Positions 1-13,480 of a stretch of DNA of 64,000 nucleotides are shown one piece after another; position 1 is the stretch's first letter, and every line of letters starts with the position of its first letter. Location: the NCBI GenBank assembly GCA_026874595.1, contig CM049315.1, positions 20,361,664 to 20,425,663 of the forward strand. The letters run 5' to 3'. The position numbers and the translations under genes are program-made. Source of the DNA: Sipunculus nudus. Its lineage: Eukaryota > Annelida > Sipuncula > Golfingiida > Sipunculidae. Below the pieces are notes generated by a model. The model saw only the letters and a list, made by a program, of their open reading frames with translations. It searched no databases and had not been told where the DNA came from.

Positions 1-2385
1 TGCCACCAGGGGGAGTGGAGATCTCAGGTCTCAGAGGCCTGGCAGAGGGGTCCCCATGGGTCGCAAGCGCAAATAGCAGCTATTTGCTACCTTTAAAAAT
101 TAGGAGGGGATAAAATTTATAGTAGCATCGCATTGAGCGTTATGACTGCCGCCAGGGGGAGTGGACATGAGTGTGGGCAGACAGAGGGGGCCCCATGAAT
201 TGCAGGCGCAAATAGCTGCTATTTGCTACCTTAATAGGTGTTAAGACTGCCGCCAGGGAGGGTGGATATGAGATCGGCCTGACAGAGAGGCCCCCATGGG
301 TCGCAAGCGCAAATAGCAGCTATTTGCTACCATAAAGTGCCAAGACTGCCGCCAGGGAGAGTGGACATGCGAGTGGACAGACAGAGGGGCCCCCATGAGT
401 CGCACGCACAAATAGCAGCTATTTGCTACCTTAAAAGGTACCAAGACTGCCGCCAGGGGGAGTGGTCATGAGAGCGGCCTGGCAGAGGGGCCCTCATGAG
501 TCGCACGCGCAAATAGCAGCTATTTGCTACCCTAAAAAATTAGAAGGGGGTAAAATTTATAGTAGCATCGCATTGAGCGTTATGACTGCCGCCAGGGGGA
601 GTGGACATGAGTGCGGGCAGACTAAGAGCCCCCATGAATCGCAGGCGCAAATAGCAGCTATTTGCTACGCTAAAAAATTTAGGAGGGGGTAAAATTTCTG
701 GTAGCATCGCATTGAGAGTTAAGATTGCCGCCAGGGGGAGTGGACTAGAGACAGGACTGCCACAGGGGCCCTATGAATTGCACGCGCAACAAGCAGCTAT
801 TTGCTACCATAAAATATGTCAAGACTGCCGCCAGGGGGAGTGGACATGAGAGTGGACAGACAGAGGGGCCCCCCATGAGTCGAACGCGCAAATAGCAGCT
901 ATTTGCTACCTTTAAAAATTAGGAGGGGGTAAAATTTATAGTAGCATCGCATTGAGCGTTATGACTGCCGCCAGGGGGAGTGGACGTGAGTGTGGGCAGA
1001 CAGAGGGGGCCCCATGAATCGCAGGCGCAAATAGCTGCTATTTGCTAGCTTAATAGGTGTTAAGACTGCCGCCAGGGGGGAGTGGATATGAGAGCGGCCT
1101 GACAGAGAGGCCCCCATGGGTCGCAAGCGCAAATAGCAGCTATTTGCTACCATAAAGTGTCAAGACTGCCGCCAGGGGGAGTGGACACAAAGCGAGCTGC
1201 CAGAGGGGGCCCCATGAATCGCACGTGCAAATAGCAGCTATTTGCTACCTTAAAAGGTGCCAAGACTGCCGCCAGGGGGAGTAGTTATGAGAGCGGCCTG
1301 ACAGAGAGGCCCCCATTAGTCGCAAGCGCAAATAGCAGCTATTTGCTACCATAAAAAACTGTCAAGTCTGCCGCCAGGGGGAGTAGATATCAGAGCGGGC
1401 TGCCAGTGGCCGAGGGGGCCCCATGAATCGCACGCGCAAAAAGCAGCTATTTGCTACCATGAAAGTTGTCAAGACTGCCGCCAGGCGGAGAGGAGATCTC
1501 AGCGGCCTGGCAGAGGGGTGCCCACGGGTCGCAAGCGCAAATAGCAGCTATTTGCTACCATAAAATATGTCAAGACTGCCGCCAGGGTGAGTGGACATCC
1601 GAGTGGACAGACAGAGGGGTCCCAATGAATCGCACGCGCAAATAGCAGCTATTTGCTACCATAAAAAGTATCATGACTGCCGGTAGGGGAGTAGATATGA
1701 CAGCGGCCTGCCAGAGGGGCCCCCATGAGTCGCAGGCGCAATAAGCAGCTATTTGCTACCTTCACGATGTTAAGACTGCCGCCAGGAGGAGTGGATATGA
1801 GAGCGGCATGACAGTGAGGCCCCCATGAGTAGCAAGCGCAAATAGCAGCTATTTGCTACCATAAAAAGTGTCAAGCCTGCCGCCAGGGGGAGTGGACACA
1901 GAGCGGGCTGCCAGAGGGGGCCCCATGAATCGCACGCGCAAATAGCAGCTATTTGCTAGCTTAATAGGTGTTAAGACTGCCAGGAGGAGTGGATATGAGA
2001 GCGGCATGACAGTGAGGCCCCCATGAGTAGCAAGCGCAAATAGCAGCTATTTGCTACCATAAAAAGTGTCAAGCCTGCCGCCAGGGGGAGTGGACACAGA
2101 GCGGGCTGCCAGAGGGGGCCCCATGAATCGCACGCGCAAATAGCAGCTATTTGCTAGCTTAATAGGTGTTAAGACTGCCGCCAGGGGGAGTGGTTATGAG
2201 AGCGGCCTGACAGAGAGGCCCCGATGAGTCGCAAACTCAAATAGCAGCTATTTGCTACCATGAAAAGTGTCAAAACTGCCGCCAGGGGGAGGAGGTATGA
2301 GAGCGCGCTGCCAGAGGGTTCCGATGAATTGCCCGCGCAAATAGCAGGTATTTGCTACCATAAAAAGTGTCAAGACTGCCGCTAC
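1..2385. repeat. Satellite array 1, ~101-bp monomer with a palindromic core
   Basis: About twenty tandem monomers of roughly 101 bp. Each begins near TGCCGCCAGGGGGAGTGG and contains the near-perfect palindrome GCAAATAGCAGCTATTTGC (9-nt arms around one base) followed by TACC. Some monomers carry an extra ~40-bp segment with GTAGCATCGCATTGAGCG. These longer forms recur about 819 bp apart (121 and 940), which suggests higher-order structure. A two-monomer block at about 1770-1970 is repeated almost exactly just downstream. Open frames here are by-products of the repeat. The array runs off the left edge, so its full length is unknown. Confidence 0.95.
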
Positions 2386-5300
2386 GGGTCTCCTAATATA
2401 TCCGTGATATGTGTACCCCTTACCCCTTATACTTAAGTGAGAGCGTGACACTGGTGACATTTTACAAGATGTCCTTATGGTATATCCGTGAAACGGGTTT
2501 CCCTAAGCCTTCGGACATGAAATACTTCAGTAAGTATTTGTCCCTATTAATATATGATATATCCGGGATACGGGTTACCCTAACCCTTAGGGCATGAAAT
2601 ACTCCCGTCAGTGTTTCTCACTAGTGATATATGCTCCTTCGAGCATGAAATACTCCAGTAAGTGTGTGTCACGATTAATATATGCTATATCCGGGATACG
2701 GGTTACCCTAACCCTTCGGGCATGAAATACTCCAGTAAGTGTGTGTCACTATTAATATATGCTCTATCAAGGATACGGGTTCCCTAACCCTCGGGCGGGA
2801 AATACTCCTGTAAGTGTTTTTCACTATACATATATGCTATATCCAGGATAAGGGTTACCCTAACCCTTCGGGCATAAAATATCCCAGTAAGTGTTTGTCA
2901 CTATTAATATGCTATATCAGGGATACGGGTTACCCTAACCCTTCGGGTATGAAATACTCCAGTAATTGTTTGTCACTATTAATGTATGCTATATCTGAGA
3001 TACGGGTTACCCGAACCCTTCGGGCATGAAATACTCCAGTAAGTGTTTGTCACTATTAATGTATAATATATCAGGGATACAGGTTACCGTACCCTTCGGG
3101 AATGAAATACTCCTGTACGTGTTTGTCATTATTAATATATGCTATATCCAGGTTACGGGTTACCCTAACCCTTCGGGGATGAAATGCTCCAGTTAATGTT
3201 TGTCACTATTAATTTCTGCTATATCCGGGATACGGGTTACCCTAACCCTTCGGGCCTGAAATACTCCAGTTAGTGTTTGTCACTATAAATATATGCTATA
3301 TCCGGGATACGGGTTACCCTAACCCTTCGGGCATGACATACTGGTGTTTGTCACTATTCATATATGCTATATCTAGGATAAGGGTAACCCTAACCCTTCG
3401 GGCATGAAATACTCCAGTAAGTGTTTGTCACTATACGGGTTATCAATATATGCAATATCCGGGATACGGGTTACCCTAAACCTTCGGGTATGAAATACTC
3501 CAGTAAGTGTTTACCACTATTGATATATGCTATATCCGGGATACGGGTTACCCTTAACCTTCGGGCATGAAATACTCCAATAATTGTTTGTCACTATTAA
3601 TATATGCTATATCCAGGATACGGGTTACCCTAACCCTTCGGGCATGAAATACTCCAAGAAATGTTTGACACTATTAATATATGCTATATCCGGGATACGG
3701 GTTACCCTAACCCTTCGGGCATGAAATACTCTAGTAAGTATTTGTCACTGTTAATGTATAATATATCAGGGATACAGGTTACCCTAACCCTTCGGGAATG
3801 AAATACTCCTGTACGTGTTTGTCATTATAAATATATGCTATATCCAGGTTACGGGTTACCCTAACCCTTCGGGGATGAAATGCTCCAGTTAATGTTTGTC
3901 ACTATTAATTTCTGCTATATCCGGGATACGGGTTACCCTAACCCTTCGGGCCTGAAATACTCCAGTTAGTGTTTGTCACTATAAATATATGCTATATCCG
4001 GGATACGGGTTACCCTAACCCTTCGGGCATGACATACTGCTGTGTTTGTCACTATTCATATATGCTATATCCAGGATAAGGGTAACCCTAACCCTTTGGG
4101 CATGAAATACTCCAGTAAGTGTTTGTCACTATTAATATATGGTGAATGCGGGATTAGTCACTATTCATATATGCTATATCCATGTTACGGGTTACCCTAA
4201 CCCTTCGGTAATGAAAAACTGCAGTAAATGTTCCTCGTTATTAATATATGCTGTATCCTATACACGGGTTACCCTTACCTTTCGGATATGAAAAACTCCT
4301 GTAACTGTTTGTCATTATTAATATGTGCTATATCCAGGACACGGATTACTATAACCCTTCGGGCATGATATACTCTAAGTAAGTGTTTATCACTATCAAT
4401 ATATGCAATATCCGGGATACGGGTTACCCTAACCCTTCGACCATGAAATACTCCAGTAAGTGTTTGTCACTATTGATATATGGTATATCCGGGATACGGG
4501 TTAGCCTAAACCTTCGAGCATGAAATACTCCAGTAAGTCTTTGTCACTATTAATATATGGTGAATGCGGGATAAGGGTTACCCAAACCCTTCGATCCTGA
4601 TATATTCAAGTAAGTGTTTGTCACTGAAATATTCCAGTGAGTGTTTATCACAATTCATATATGCTATATCCGTGACACGGTTTACGCTATCCCTTCGGGC
4701 ATGAAATACTCCAGTAAGTGTTTGTCACTATTAAAATATGCTATATCCGTGACACGGGTAACAGTAACCCTTGGCGCGTGAAAAACTCGAGTGTTTGTCG
4801 CTATTAATATATGCTGTATCTGGGATACGGGTTACCCTAACCCTTCGGGCATGAAATACTCCAAGAAATGTTTGACACTATTAATATATGCTATATCCGG
4901 GATACGGGTTACCCTAACCCTTCGGGCATGAAATACTCCAGTAAGTATTTGTCACTGTTAATGTATAATATATCAGGGATACAGGTTACCCTAACCCTTC
5001 GGGAATGAAATACTCCTGTACGTGGTTGTCATTATTAATATATGCTATATCCAGGTTACGGGTTACCCTAACCCTTCGGGGATGAAATGCTCCAGTTAAT
5101 GTTTGTCACTATTAATTTCTGCTATATCCGGGATACGGGTTACCCTAACCCTTCGGGCCTGAAATACTCCAGTTAGTGTTTGTCACTATAAATATATGCT
5201 ATATCCGGGATACGGGTTACCCTAACCCTTCGGGCATGACATACTGCTGTGTTTGTCACTATTCATATATGCTATATCCAGGATAAGGGTAACCCTAACC

Positions 5301-6299
5301 CTTCGGGCATGAAATACTCCAGTAAGTGTTTGTCACTATTAATATATGGTGAATGCGGGATTAGTCACTATTCATATATGCTATATCCATGTTACGGGTT
5401 ACCCTAACCCTTCGGTAATGAAAAACTGCAGTAAATGTTCCTCGTTATTAATATATGCTGTATCCTATACACGGGTTACCCTTACCTTTCGGATATGAAA
5501 AACTCCTGTAACTGTTTGTCATTATTAATATGTGCTATATCCAGGACACGGATTACTATAACCCTTCGGGCATGATATACTCTAAGTAAGTGTTTATCAC
5601 TATCAATATATGCAATATCCGGGATACGGGTTACCCTAACCCTTCGACCATGAAATACTCCAGTAAGTGTTTGTCACTATTGATATATGGTATATCCGGG
5701 ATACGGGTTAGCCTAAACCTTCGAGCATGAAATACTCCAGTAAGTCTTTGTCACTATTAATATATGGTGAATGCGGGATAAGGGTTACCCAAACCCTTCG
5801 ATCCTGATATATTCAAGTAAGTGTTTGTCACTGAAATATTCCAGTAAGTGTTTATCACAATTCATATATGCTATATCCGTGACACGGTTTACGCTATCCC
5901 TTCGGGCATGAAATACTCCAGTAAGTGTTTGTCACTATTAAAATATGCTATATCCGTGACACGGGTAACCGTAACCCTTGGCGCGTGAAAAACTCGAGTG
6001 TTTGTCGCTATTAATATATGCTGTATCTGGGATACGGGTTACCCTTACCCTTCGGACATGAAATTCTGGAGTAAGTGTTTGTCACTAATAATTTATGGTA
6101 TATCCTCGATACGGGTTACCCTAACCCTTCTGGCATGAAATATTCTAGTAAGTGTTTGTCAGTATTAATATGCAATATGCGGCATACGGGTTACCCTAAC
6201 CCTTCGGGCATGAAATACTAAGGAAAGTGTTTGTCATTATTAATATGTTCTATATCCGGGATACTGGTTACCCTAACCCTTCGAGCATGAAATACTCCT

Positions 6300-9200
6300 G
6301 TTATTGTTTGTCACCATCATATATACTATATCCATGATACGGATTACCCTAAAACTTCGGTAATGAAAATCTGCAGTAAATGTTTGTCGCTATTAATAAA
6401 TGCTGTATCCTATACACGGGTAACCCTACCCCTTCGGATATGAAATACTCCTGTAACTGTTTGTCATTATTAATATGTGCTAAAACCAGGATACGGGTTA
6501 CCCTCGCCCTTCGGACATGAAATACTAGAGTGTTTGTCACTATTAATATATGCTATATCCGGGATACGGGTTACCCTAACCCTTCGGGCATGTAATACTC
6601 CAGTAAGTGTTTGTCACTATTAATTAATGCTGTATCAGAGGTACGGGTTACCCTAACCCTTCGGGCATATAATACTCTATTAAGTATTTGTCATTATTAA
6701 TATATGCTATATCAGAGGTACGGGTTACCCTAACCCTTCTAGCATGACATGTTCCTGTAAGTGTTTGTCACTATTAATATATGCTTTATCCAGGAAACGG
6801 GTTACCCTAACCCTTCGGGCATGAAATACTCCAAGAAATGTTTGACAATATCAATATATGCTATATCCGGGATACGGGTTACCCTAACCCTTCGGGCATG
6901 AAATACTCCAGTAAGTATTTGTCACTGTTAATGTATAATATATCAGGGATACAGGTTACCCTAACCCTTCGGGAATGAAATACTCCTGTACGTGTTTGTC
7001 ATTATTAATATATGCTATATCCAGGTTACGGGTTACCCTAACCCTTCGGGGATGAAATGCTCCAGTTAATGTTTGTCACTATTAATTTCTGCTCTATTCG
7101 GGATACGGGTTACCCTAACCCTTCGGGCATGAAATACTCCAGTAAGTATTTGTCACTGTTAATGTATAATATATCAGGGATACAGGTTACCCTAACCCTT
7201 CGGGAATGAAATACTCCTGTACGTGTTTGTCATTATTAATATATGCTATATCCAGGTTACGGGTTACCCTAACCCTTCGGGAATGAAATGCTCCAGTTAA
7301 TGTTTGTCACTATTAATTTCTGCTCTATTCGGGATACGGGTTACCCTAACCCTTCGGGTCTGAAATACTCCAGTTAGTGTTTGTCACTATAAATATATGC
7401 TATATCCGGGATACGGGTTACCCTAACCCTTCGGGCATGACATACTGCTGTGTTTGTCACTATTCATATATGCTATATCCAGGATAAGGGTAACCCTAAC
7501 CCTTTGGGCATGAAATACTCCAGTAAGTGTATGTTACTATTAATATATGGTGAATGCGGGATTAGTCACTATTCATATATGCTATATCCATGTTACGGGT
7601 TACCCTAACCCTTCGGTAATGAAAAACTGCAGTAAATGTTCGTCGCTGTTAATATATGCTGTATCCTATACACGGGTTACCCTTACCTTTCGGATATGAA
7701 AAACTCCTGTAACTGTTTGTCATTATTAATATGTGCTATATCCAGGTACAGGATTACCATAACCCATCGGGCATGATATACTCTAAGTAAGTGTTTATCA
7801 CTATCAATATATGCAATATCCGGGATACGGGTTACCCTAACCCTTCGACCATGAAATACTCCAGTAAGTGTTTGTCACTATTGATATATGGTATATCCGG
7901 GATATGGGTTAGCCTAAACCTTCGGGCATGAAATACTCCAGTATGTCTTTGTCACTATTAATATATGGTGAATGCGGGATACGGGTTACCCAAACCCTTC
8001 GATCCTGATATATTCAAGTAAGTGTTTGTCACTGAAATATTCCAGTAAGTGTTTATCACAATTCATATATGCTATATCCGTGACACGGGTTACGCTATCC
8101 CTTCGGGCATGAAATACTCCAGTAAGTGTTTGTCACTATTAAAATATGCTATATCCGTGACACGGGTAACCGTAACCCTTGGCGCGTGAAAAACTCGAGT
8201 GTTAGTCGCTATTAATATATGCTGTATCTGGGATACGGGTTACTCTTACCCTTCGGACATGAAATTCTGGAGTAAGTGTTTGTCACTAATAATTTATGGT
8301 ATATCCTCGATACGGGTTACCCTAACCCTTCTGGCATGAAATACTCCAGTAAGTGTTTGTCAGTATTAATATGCAATATGCGGCATACGGGTTACCCTAA
8401 CCCTTCGGGCATGAAATACTCAGGAAAGTGTTTGTCATTATTAATATGTTCTATATCCGGGATACTGGTTACCCTAACCCTTCGAGCATGAAATACTCCT
8501 GTTAGTGTTTGTGACCATCATATATACTATATCCATGATACGGATTACCCTAAAACTTCGGTAATGAAAATCTGCAGTAAATGTTTGTCGCTATTAATAA
8601 ATGCTGTATCCTATACACGGGTAACCCTACCCCTTCGGATATGAAATACTCCTGTAACTGTTTGTCATTATTAATATGTGCTAAAACCAGGATACGGGTT
8701 ACCCTCGCCCTTCGGACATGAAATACTAGAGTGTTTGTCACTATTAATATATGCTATATCCGGGATACGGGTTACCCTAACCCTTCGGGCATGTAATACT
8801 CCAGTAAGAGTTTGTCACTATTAATTAATGCTGTATCAGAGGTACGGGTTACCCTAACCCTTCGGGCATATAATACTCTATTAAGTATTTGTCACTATTA
8901 ATATATGCTATATCAGAGGTACGGGTTACCCTAACCCTTCTAGCATGACATGTTCCTGTAAGTGTTTGTCACTATTAATATATGCTTTATCCAGGAAACG
9001 GGTTACCCTAACCCTTCGGGCATGAAATACTCCAAGAAATGTTTGACACTATCAATATATGCTATATCCGGGATACGGGTTACCCTAACCCTTCGGGCAT
9101 GAAATACTCCAGTAAGTATTTGTCACTGTTAATGTATAATATATCAGGGATACAGGTTACCCTAACCCTTCGGGAATGAAATACTCCTGTACGTGTTTGT

Positions 9201-10740
9201 CATTATTAATATATGCTATATCCAGGTTACGGGTTACCCTAACCCTTCGGGGATGAAATGCTCCAGTTAATGTTTGTCACTATTAATTTCTGCTCTATTC
9301 GGGATACGGGTTACCCTAACCCTTCGGGTCTGAAATACTCCAGTTAGTGTTTGTCACTATAAATATATGCTATATCCGGGATACGGGTTACCCTAACCCT
9401 TCGGGCATGACATACTGCTGTGTTTGTCACTATTCATATATGCTATATCCAGGATAAGGGTAACCCTAACCCTTTGGGCATGAAATACTCCAGTAAGTGT
9501 ATGTTACTATTAATATATGGTGAATGCGGGATTAGTCACTATTCATATATGCTATATCCATGTTACGGGTTACCCTAACCCTTCGGTAATGAAAAACTGC
9601 AGTAAATGTTCGTCGCTGTTAATATATGCTGTATCCTATACACGGGTTACCCTTACCTTTCGGATATGAAAAACTCCTGTAACTGTTTGTCATTATTAAT
9701 ATGAGCTATATCCAGGACACGGATTACCATAACCCATCGGGCATGATATACTCTAAGTAAGTGTTTATCACTATCAATATATGCAATATCCGGGATACGG
9801 GTTACCCTAACCCTTCGACCATGAAATACTCCAGTAAGTGTTTGTCACTATTGATATATGGTATATCCGGGATATGGGTTAGCCTAAACCTTCGGGCATG
9901 AAATACTCCAGTATGTCTTTGTCACTATTAATATATGGTGAATGCGGGATACGGGTTACCCAAACCCTTCGATCCTGATATATTCAAGTAAGTGTTTGTC
10001 ACTGAAATATTCCAGTAAGTGTTTATCACAATTCATATATGCTATATCCGTAACACGGGTTACGCTATCCCTTCGGGCATGAAATACTCCAGTAAGTGTT
10101 TGTCACTATTAAAATATGCTATATCCGTGACACGGGTAACCGTAACCCTTGGCGCGTGAAAAACTCGAGTGTTAGTCGCTATTAATATATGCTGTATCTG
10201 GGATACGGGTTACTCTTACCCTTCGGACATGAAATTCTGGAGTAAGTGTTTGTCACTAATAATTTATGGTATATCCTCGATACGGGTTACCCTAACCCTT
10301 CTGGCATGAAATACTCCAGTAAGTGTTTGTCAGTATTAATATGCAATATGCGGCATACGGGTTACCCTAACCCTTCGGGCATGAAATACTCAGGAAAGTG
10401 TTTGTCATTATTAATATGTTCTATATCCGGGATACTGGTTACCCTAACCCTTCGAGCATGAAATACTCCTGTTAGTGTTTGTGACCATCATATATACTAT
10501 ATCCATGATACGGATTACCCTAAAACTTCGGTAATGAAAATCTGCAGTAAATGTTTGTCGCTATTAATAAATGCTGTATCCTATACACGGGTAACCCTAC
10601 CCCTTCGGATATGAAATACTCCTGTAACTGTTTGTCATTATTAATATGTGCTAAAACCAGGATACGGGTTACCCTCGCCCTTCGGACATGAAATACTAGA
10701 GTGTTTGTCACTATTAATATATGCTATATCCGGGATACGG
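6300..10740. repeat. Higher-order repeat blocks in satellite 2 (1970 and 2201 bp)
   Basis: Blocks of diverged 77-bp monomers recur as near-identical units. A segment at 8276-8741 reappears at 10246-10711, an offset of 1970 bp. The segment at 6349 reappears at 8550, an offset of 2201 bp. The 231-bp difference equals three monomers and matches an extra local triplication near 7126-7350. An older block pair is offset 1207 bp (3652 versus 4859). This is the pattern expected from unequal exchange or segmental amplification of a multi-monomer block. Confidence 0.9.
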
Positions 10741-11004
10741 GTTTTTTTTTTTGTTTTTTTTTTAAACTTATTTATTTTACATGGATTGTACAAATAGTTA
10801 TTATAACTAATTGAGGCACTCTCCATGGCTCCGGTGATGGCGTTCGGTAGTCTGCAGAGGTGGAGGAAACCGGAGTACCCGGAGAAAACCACCGGCCTTG
10901 GACGGGCAACTACAACCCACTCTCATAGCCACGCCGGGGATCGAACCCGGGTCGCCAGCGGAGATAGCCAAGCGTTTTACCACTCAGCTGTCCAGCCCCC
11001 TGGA
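10741..11004 (-). mobile_element. tRNA-derived SINE inserted in satellite 2
   Basis: On the minus strand the element starts with a tRNA-like head containing an A-box-like TGAGTGGTAAAACGC and a B box GGTTCGATCCC. A conserved central region follows (GTGGGTTGTAGTTGCC, then GGCCGGTGGTTTTCTCCGGG), and then a tail ending in an A-rich run, seen on the plus strand as the T-rich stretch at 10742-10763. It interrupts a satellite monomer, so it inserted after the array formed. The conserved centre suggests the V-SINE group (for example the mollusc RUDI family), but I assign the family from memory only. The spliced-looking open frames across it are not genes. Confidence 0.9.
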
Positions 11005-12745
11005 TTACCCTAACCCTTCGGGCATGCAATACTCCAGTAAGTATTTGTCACTATTAATATATGCTATATCAGAGGTACGGGTTACCCTAACCCTTCGGGC
11101 ATGAAATACTCCTGTAAGTGTTTGTCACTGAAATACTCCAGTAAGTGTTTGTCACTATTCATATATGCTATATCCGTGACACGGGTTACCCAAACCCTTG
11201 GGGCGTGAAAAACTCCAGTAAGTGTTTGTCACAATTAATATATGCTATATCCGGGATACGGGTTACATTAAGCCATTAGTCTTGAAATACTCCAGTACGT
11301 GTTTGTCACTATTAATGTATCCTATATCCGGGATACGGGTTACCCTTACCCTTCGGGCATGAAAGACTCCAGTGTTTGTCACTATTAATATATTCTATAT
11401 CCGGGATACGGTTTACCCTAACCCTTCGGAAATGAAATACTCCAATAAGTGTTTGTCCCATTTAATATACGTATATCCGGGATACGGGATAGCCAATCCC
11501 TTCGGGCATGTAATTCTATAGGAAGAGTTTGTCACTATCAATATATGGTATATCGGGATTCGAGTTACACGACCTTTCGAGCATGAAATACACCAGTAAG
11601 TGTTTGTCACTATTAATATATGGTATATCCGGGATACGGGTTACCCTAACCCTTTCTGCATGAAATACTTCATTAGTAATTTTTGTCACTAATAATATAT
11701 GCTATATCCGGGATACGGGTTACCCTAACCCTTTCTGCATGAAATACTCCATTAGTAATTTTTGTCACTAATAATATATTCTATATCCGTGACACGGGTT
11801 ACCCTAACCCTTTGTGCATGAATACACGATTTAGTGTTTGTGACTATTAATATATATGCTTATCTGGGATACGGGTTACCCTAACCCTTCGGGCATGGAA
11901 TACAGCAATAGGTGTATGTCACTATTAATATATGCTATATTTTCGGGATACGGGATAGCCTTACCCTTCGGGCATGAAATACTCACGTAAGTGTTGGTCA
12001 CTATTAATATATGTAATATCATGGATACGGGATACCGTAAGCCTTCGGACATGAGATACTTCAGTAAATCTTTGTCACTATTAATATACGTATTTCGGGG
12101 ACACTAATATAGGAAGTGTTTGTCACTTTTAATATATGGAATATCCGGGATACGGGTGACCCTACTCCTCCGAGCTTTAAATACACCAGTAAGTGTTTAC
12201 TCAGTGATTGTCACTATGAATATATGGTAATTCTGGGATACGGGTTACCCTCACCCTTTCTGCTTGTCACTATGAATATATGGTATATCCGGGATATGGG
12301 TTACCCTAACCCTTTCTGCATGAAATACTCAGTAGTTATTTGTCACTAATAATATGTGCTATATCCGGGACACGGGTTACCCTTACCGTTCAGGCATGAA
12401 TACACGAGTAAGTGTTTGTCACTTTTAATATATGGTATATCCTGGATACGGGTAACACTAAGCCTTCGGACATGAAATACTTCAGTGAGTGTTTTTCACT
12501 ATAAATGTATCCTATATCCGGGATACAGGTTACCCTAACCCTTCGGGCATGAAATACTCCAATAAGTGTTTTCGTACATTTAATAAATGCTATATCCGGG
12601 ATACGTGTTACCCTAACCCTTCGCGCATGAAATACTCCAATAAGTGTTTGTCACATTTAATATATGCTATTTAATATATGCTATATCCGGGATACGAGTT
12701 ACCCGATCCCTTCGGGCATGAAATACTCCAATAAGTGTTTGTTAC

Positions 12746-13480
12746 TTACTATTTTTTAGAATGTTCAAGGTACAACCGATGTCGATCCGACATGTCCACG
12801 ATCATTAAAACAGCATTTGACGGAGAAAAATACGATGTAAATTTCTGTATCAGACTTGATCCTACAACTAAAACTGGAAACGAAAAGTGAAAAGAATTCA
12901 TATTACAAGGGAGAAATGCCGCATCAGACTTTCTAAGATACATATAGTCTTAATACGGTTTATTACACAAACTAAACTTTGTTAAATAATACAATGTATA
13001 TATACCACAGTGCCTCACTACTTATTTCACTACTTGAACCCACTTCTAGTGCAGAATATAGTTAATGGTTATCCTTCATGTATTGTTTTCACGTCTGTTT
13101 ATGTTTAGTCATTCTGTAAGATTATTTGTCGCCTATGGTGTATATATTTTATCACGTGCTTATATGTCACCTTATGCTTAAATGTCACCTTATGCTTAAA
13201 TGTATATATGTTGTGATCGTCATTGTTAACATGTTATACATGTTTACAGGAGGGCATGTCTATTAGCCAATGGCTACTTTGTAATCCTGTTAATATAAAT
13301 ATGTTTAAACCACCAAGATTTTGTAAGAGAAGGGCGACAAAGGTTTGGAACAAGTGTTTTTCAAAATTAAATGTTAATATATCATTAATGATTATTTAAA
13401 TAAAAAAATTCAATTAACTGAAGCATAAATTATTCCAGAATTGTGTCTATGATTAGTCAGTAACAAGCACTTGTTATTTC
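12746..13480. other. AT-rich spacer, no gene seen
   Basis: Non-repetitive, AT-rich sequence between satellite 2 and the next array. It has a short duplicated phrase (ATGTCACCTTATGCTTAA, about 13165-13200). I see no coding signature longer than about 64 codons, no splice-supported exon and no RNA gene. Confidence 0.6.

Larger units (their letters stand above)
2390..12745. repeat. Satellite array 2, 77-bp monomer carrying CCCTAACCC
   Basis: More than 120 tandem monomers of about 77 bp, each with TATATGCTATATCCGGGATA, then GGGTTACCCTAACCCTTCGG, then GCATGAAATACTCC and GTGTTTGTCACTATTAA. The array abuts satellite 1 at about 2390 and ends in non-repetitive sequence at about 12745. Divergence is higher at the right end (11.1-12.7 kb) and in some early monomers, and lowest in the 6.3-10.7 kb blocks. 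The CCCTAACCC core resembles nearly two telomere repeats, but the rest of the monomer is unrelated to telomere sequence. Short open frames throughout are repeat artefacts. Confidence 0.97.

Noticed and set aside
10825-11104. Plus-strand frames over the SINE and satellite (62-68 codons)
   Set aside because: They read the SINE backwards and then the satellite; no coding evidence.
2390-12745. Telomere
   Set aside because: Only one CCCTAACCC core per 77-bp monomer; no run of perfect hexamers. It may be subtelomeric, but it is not a telomere.
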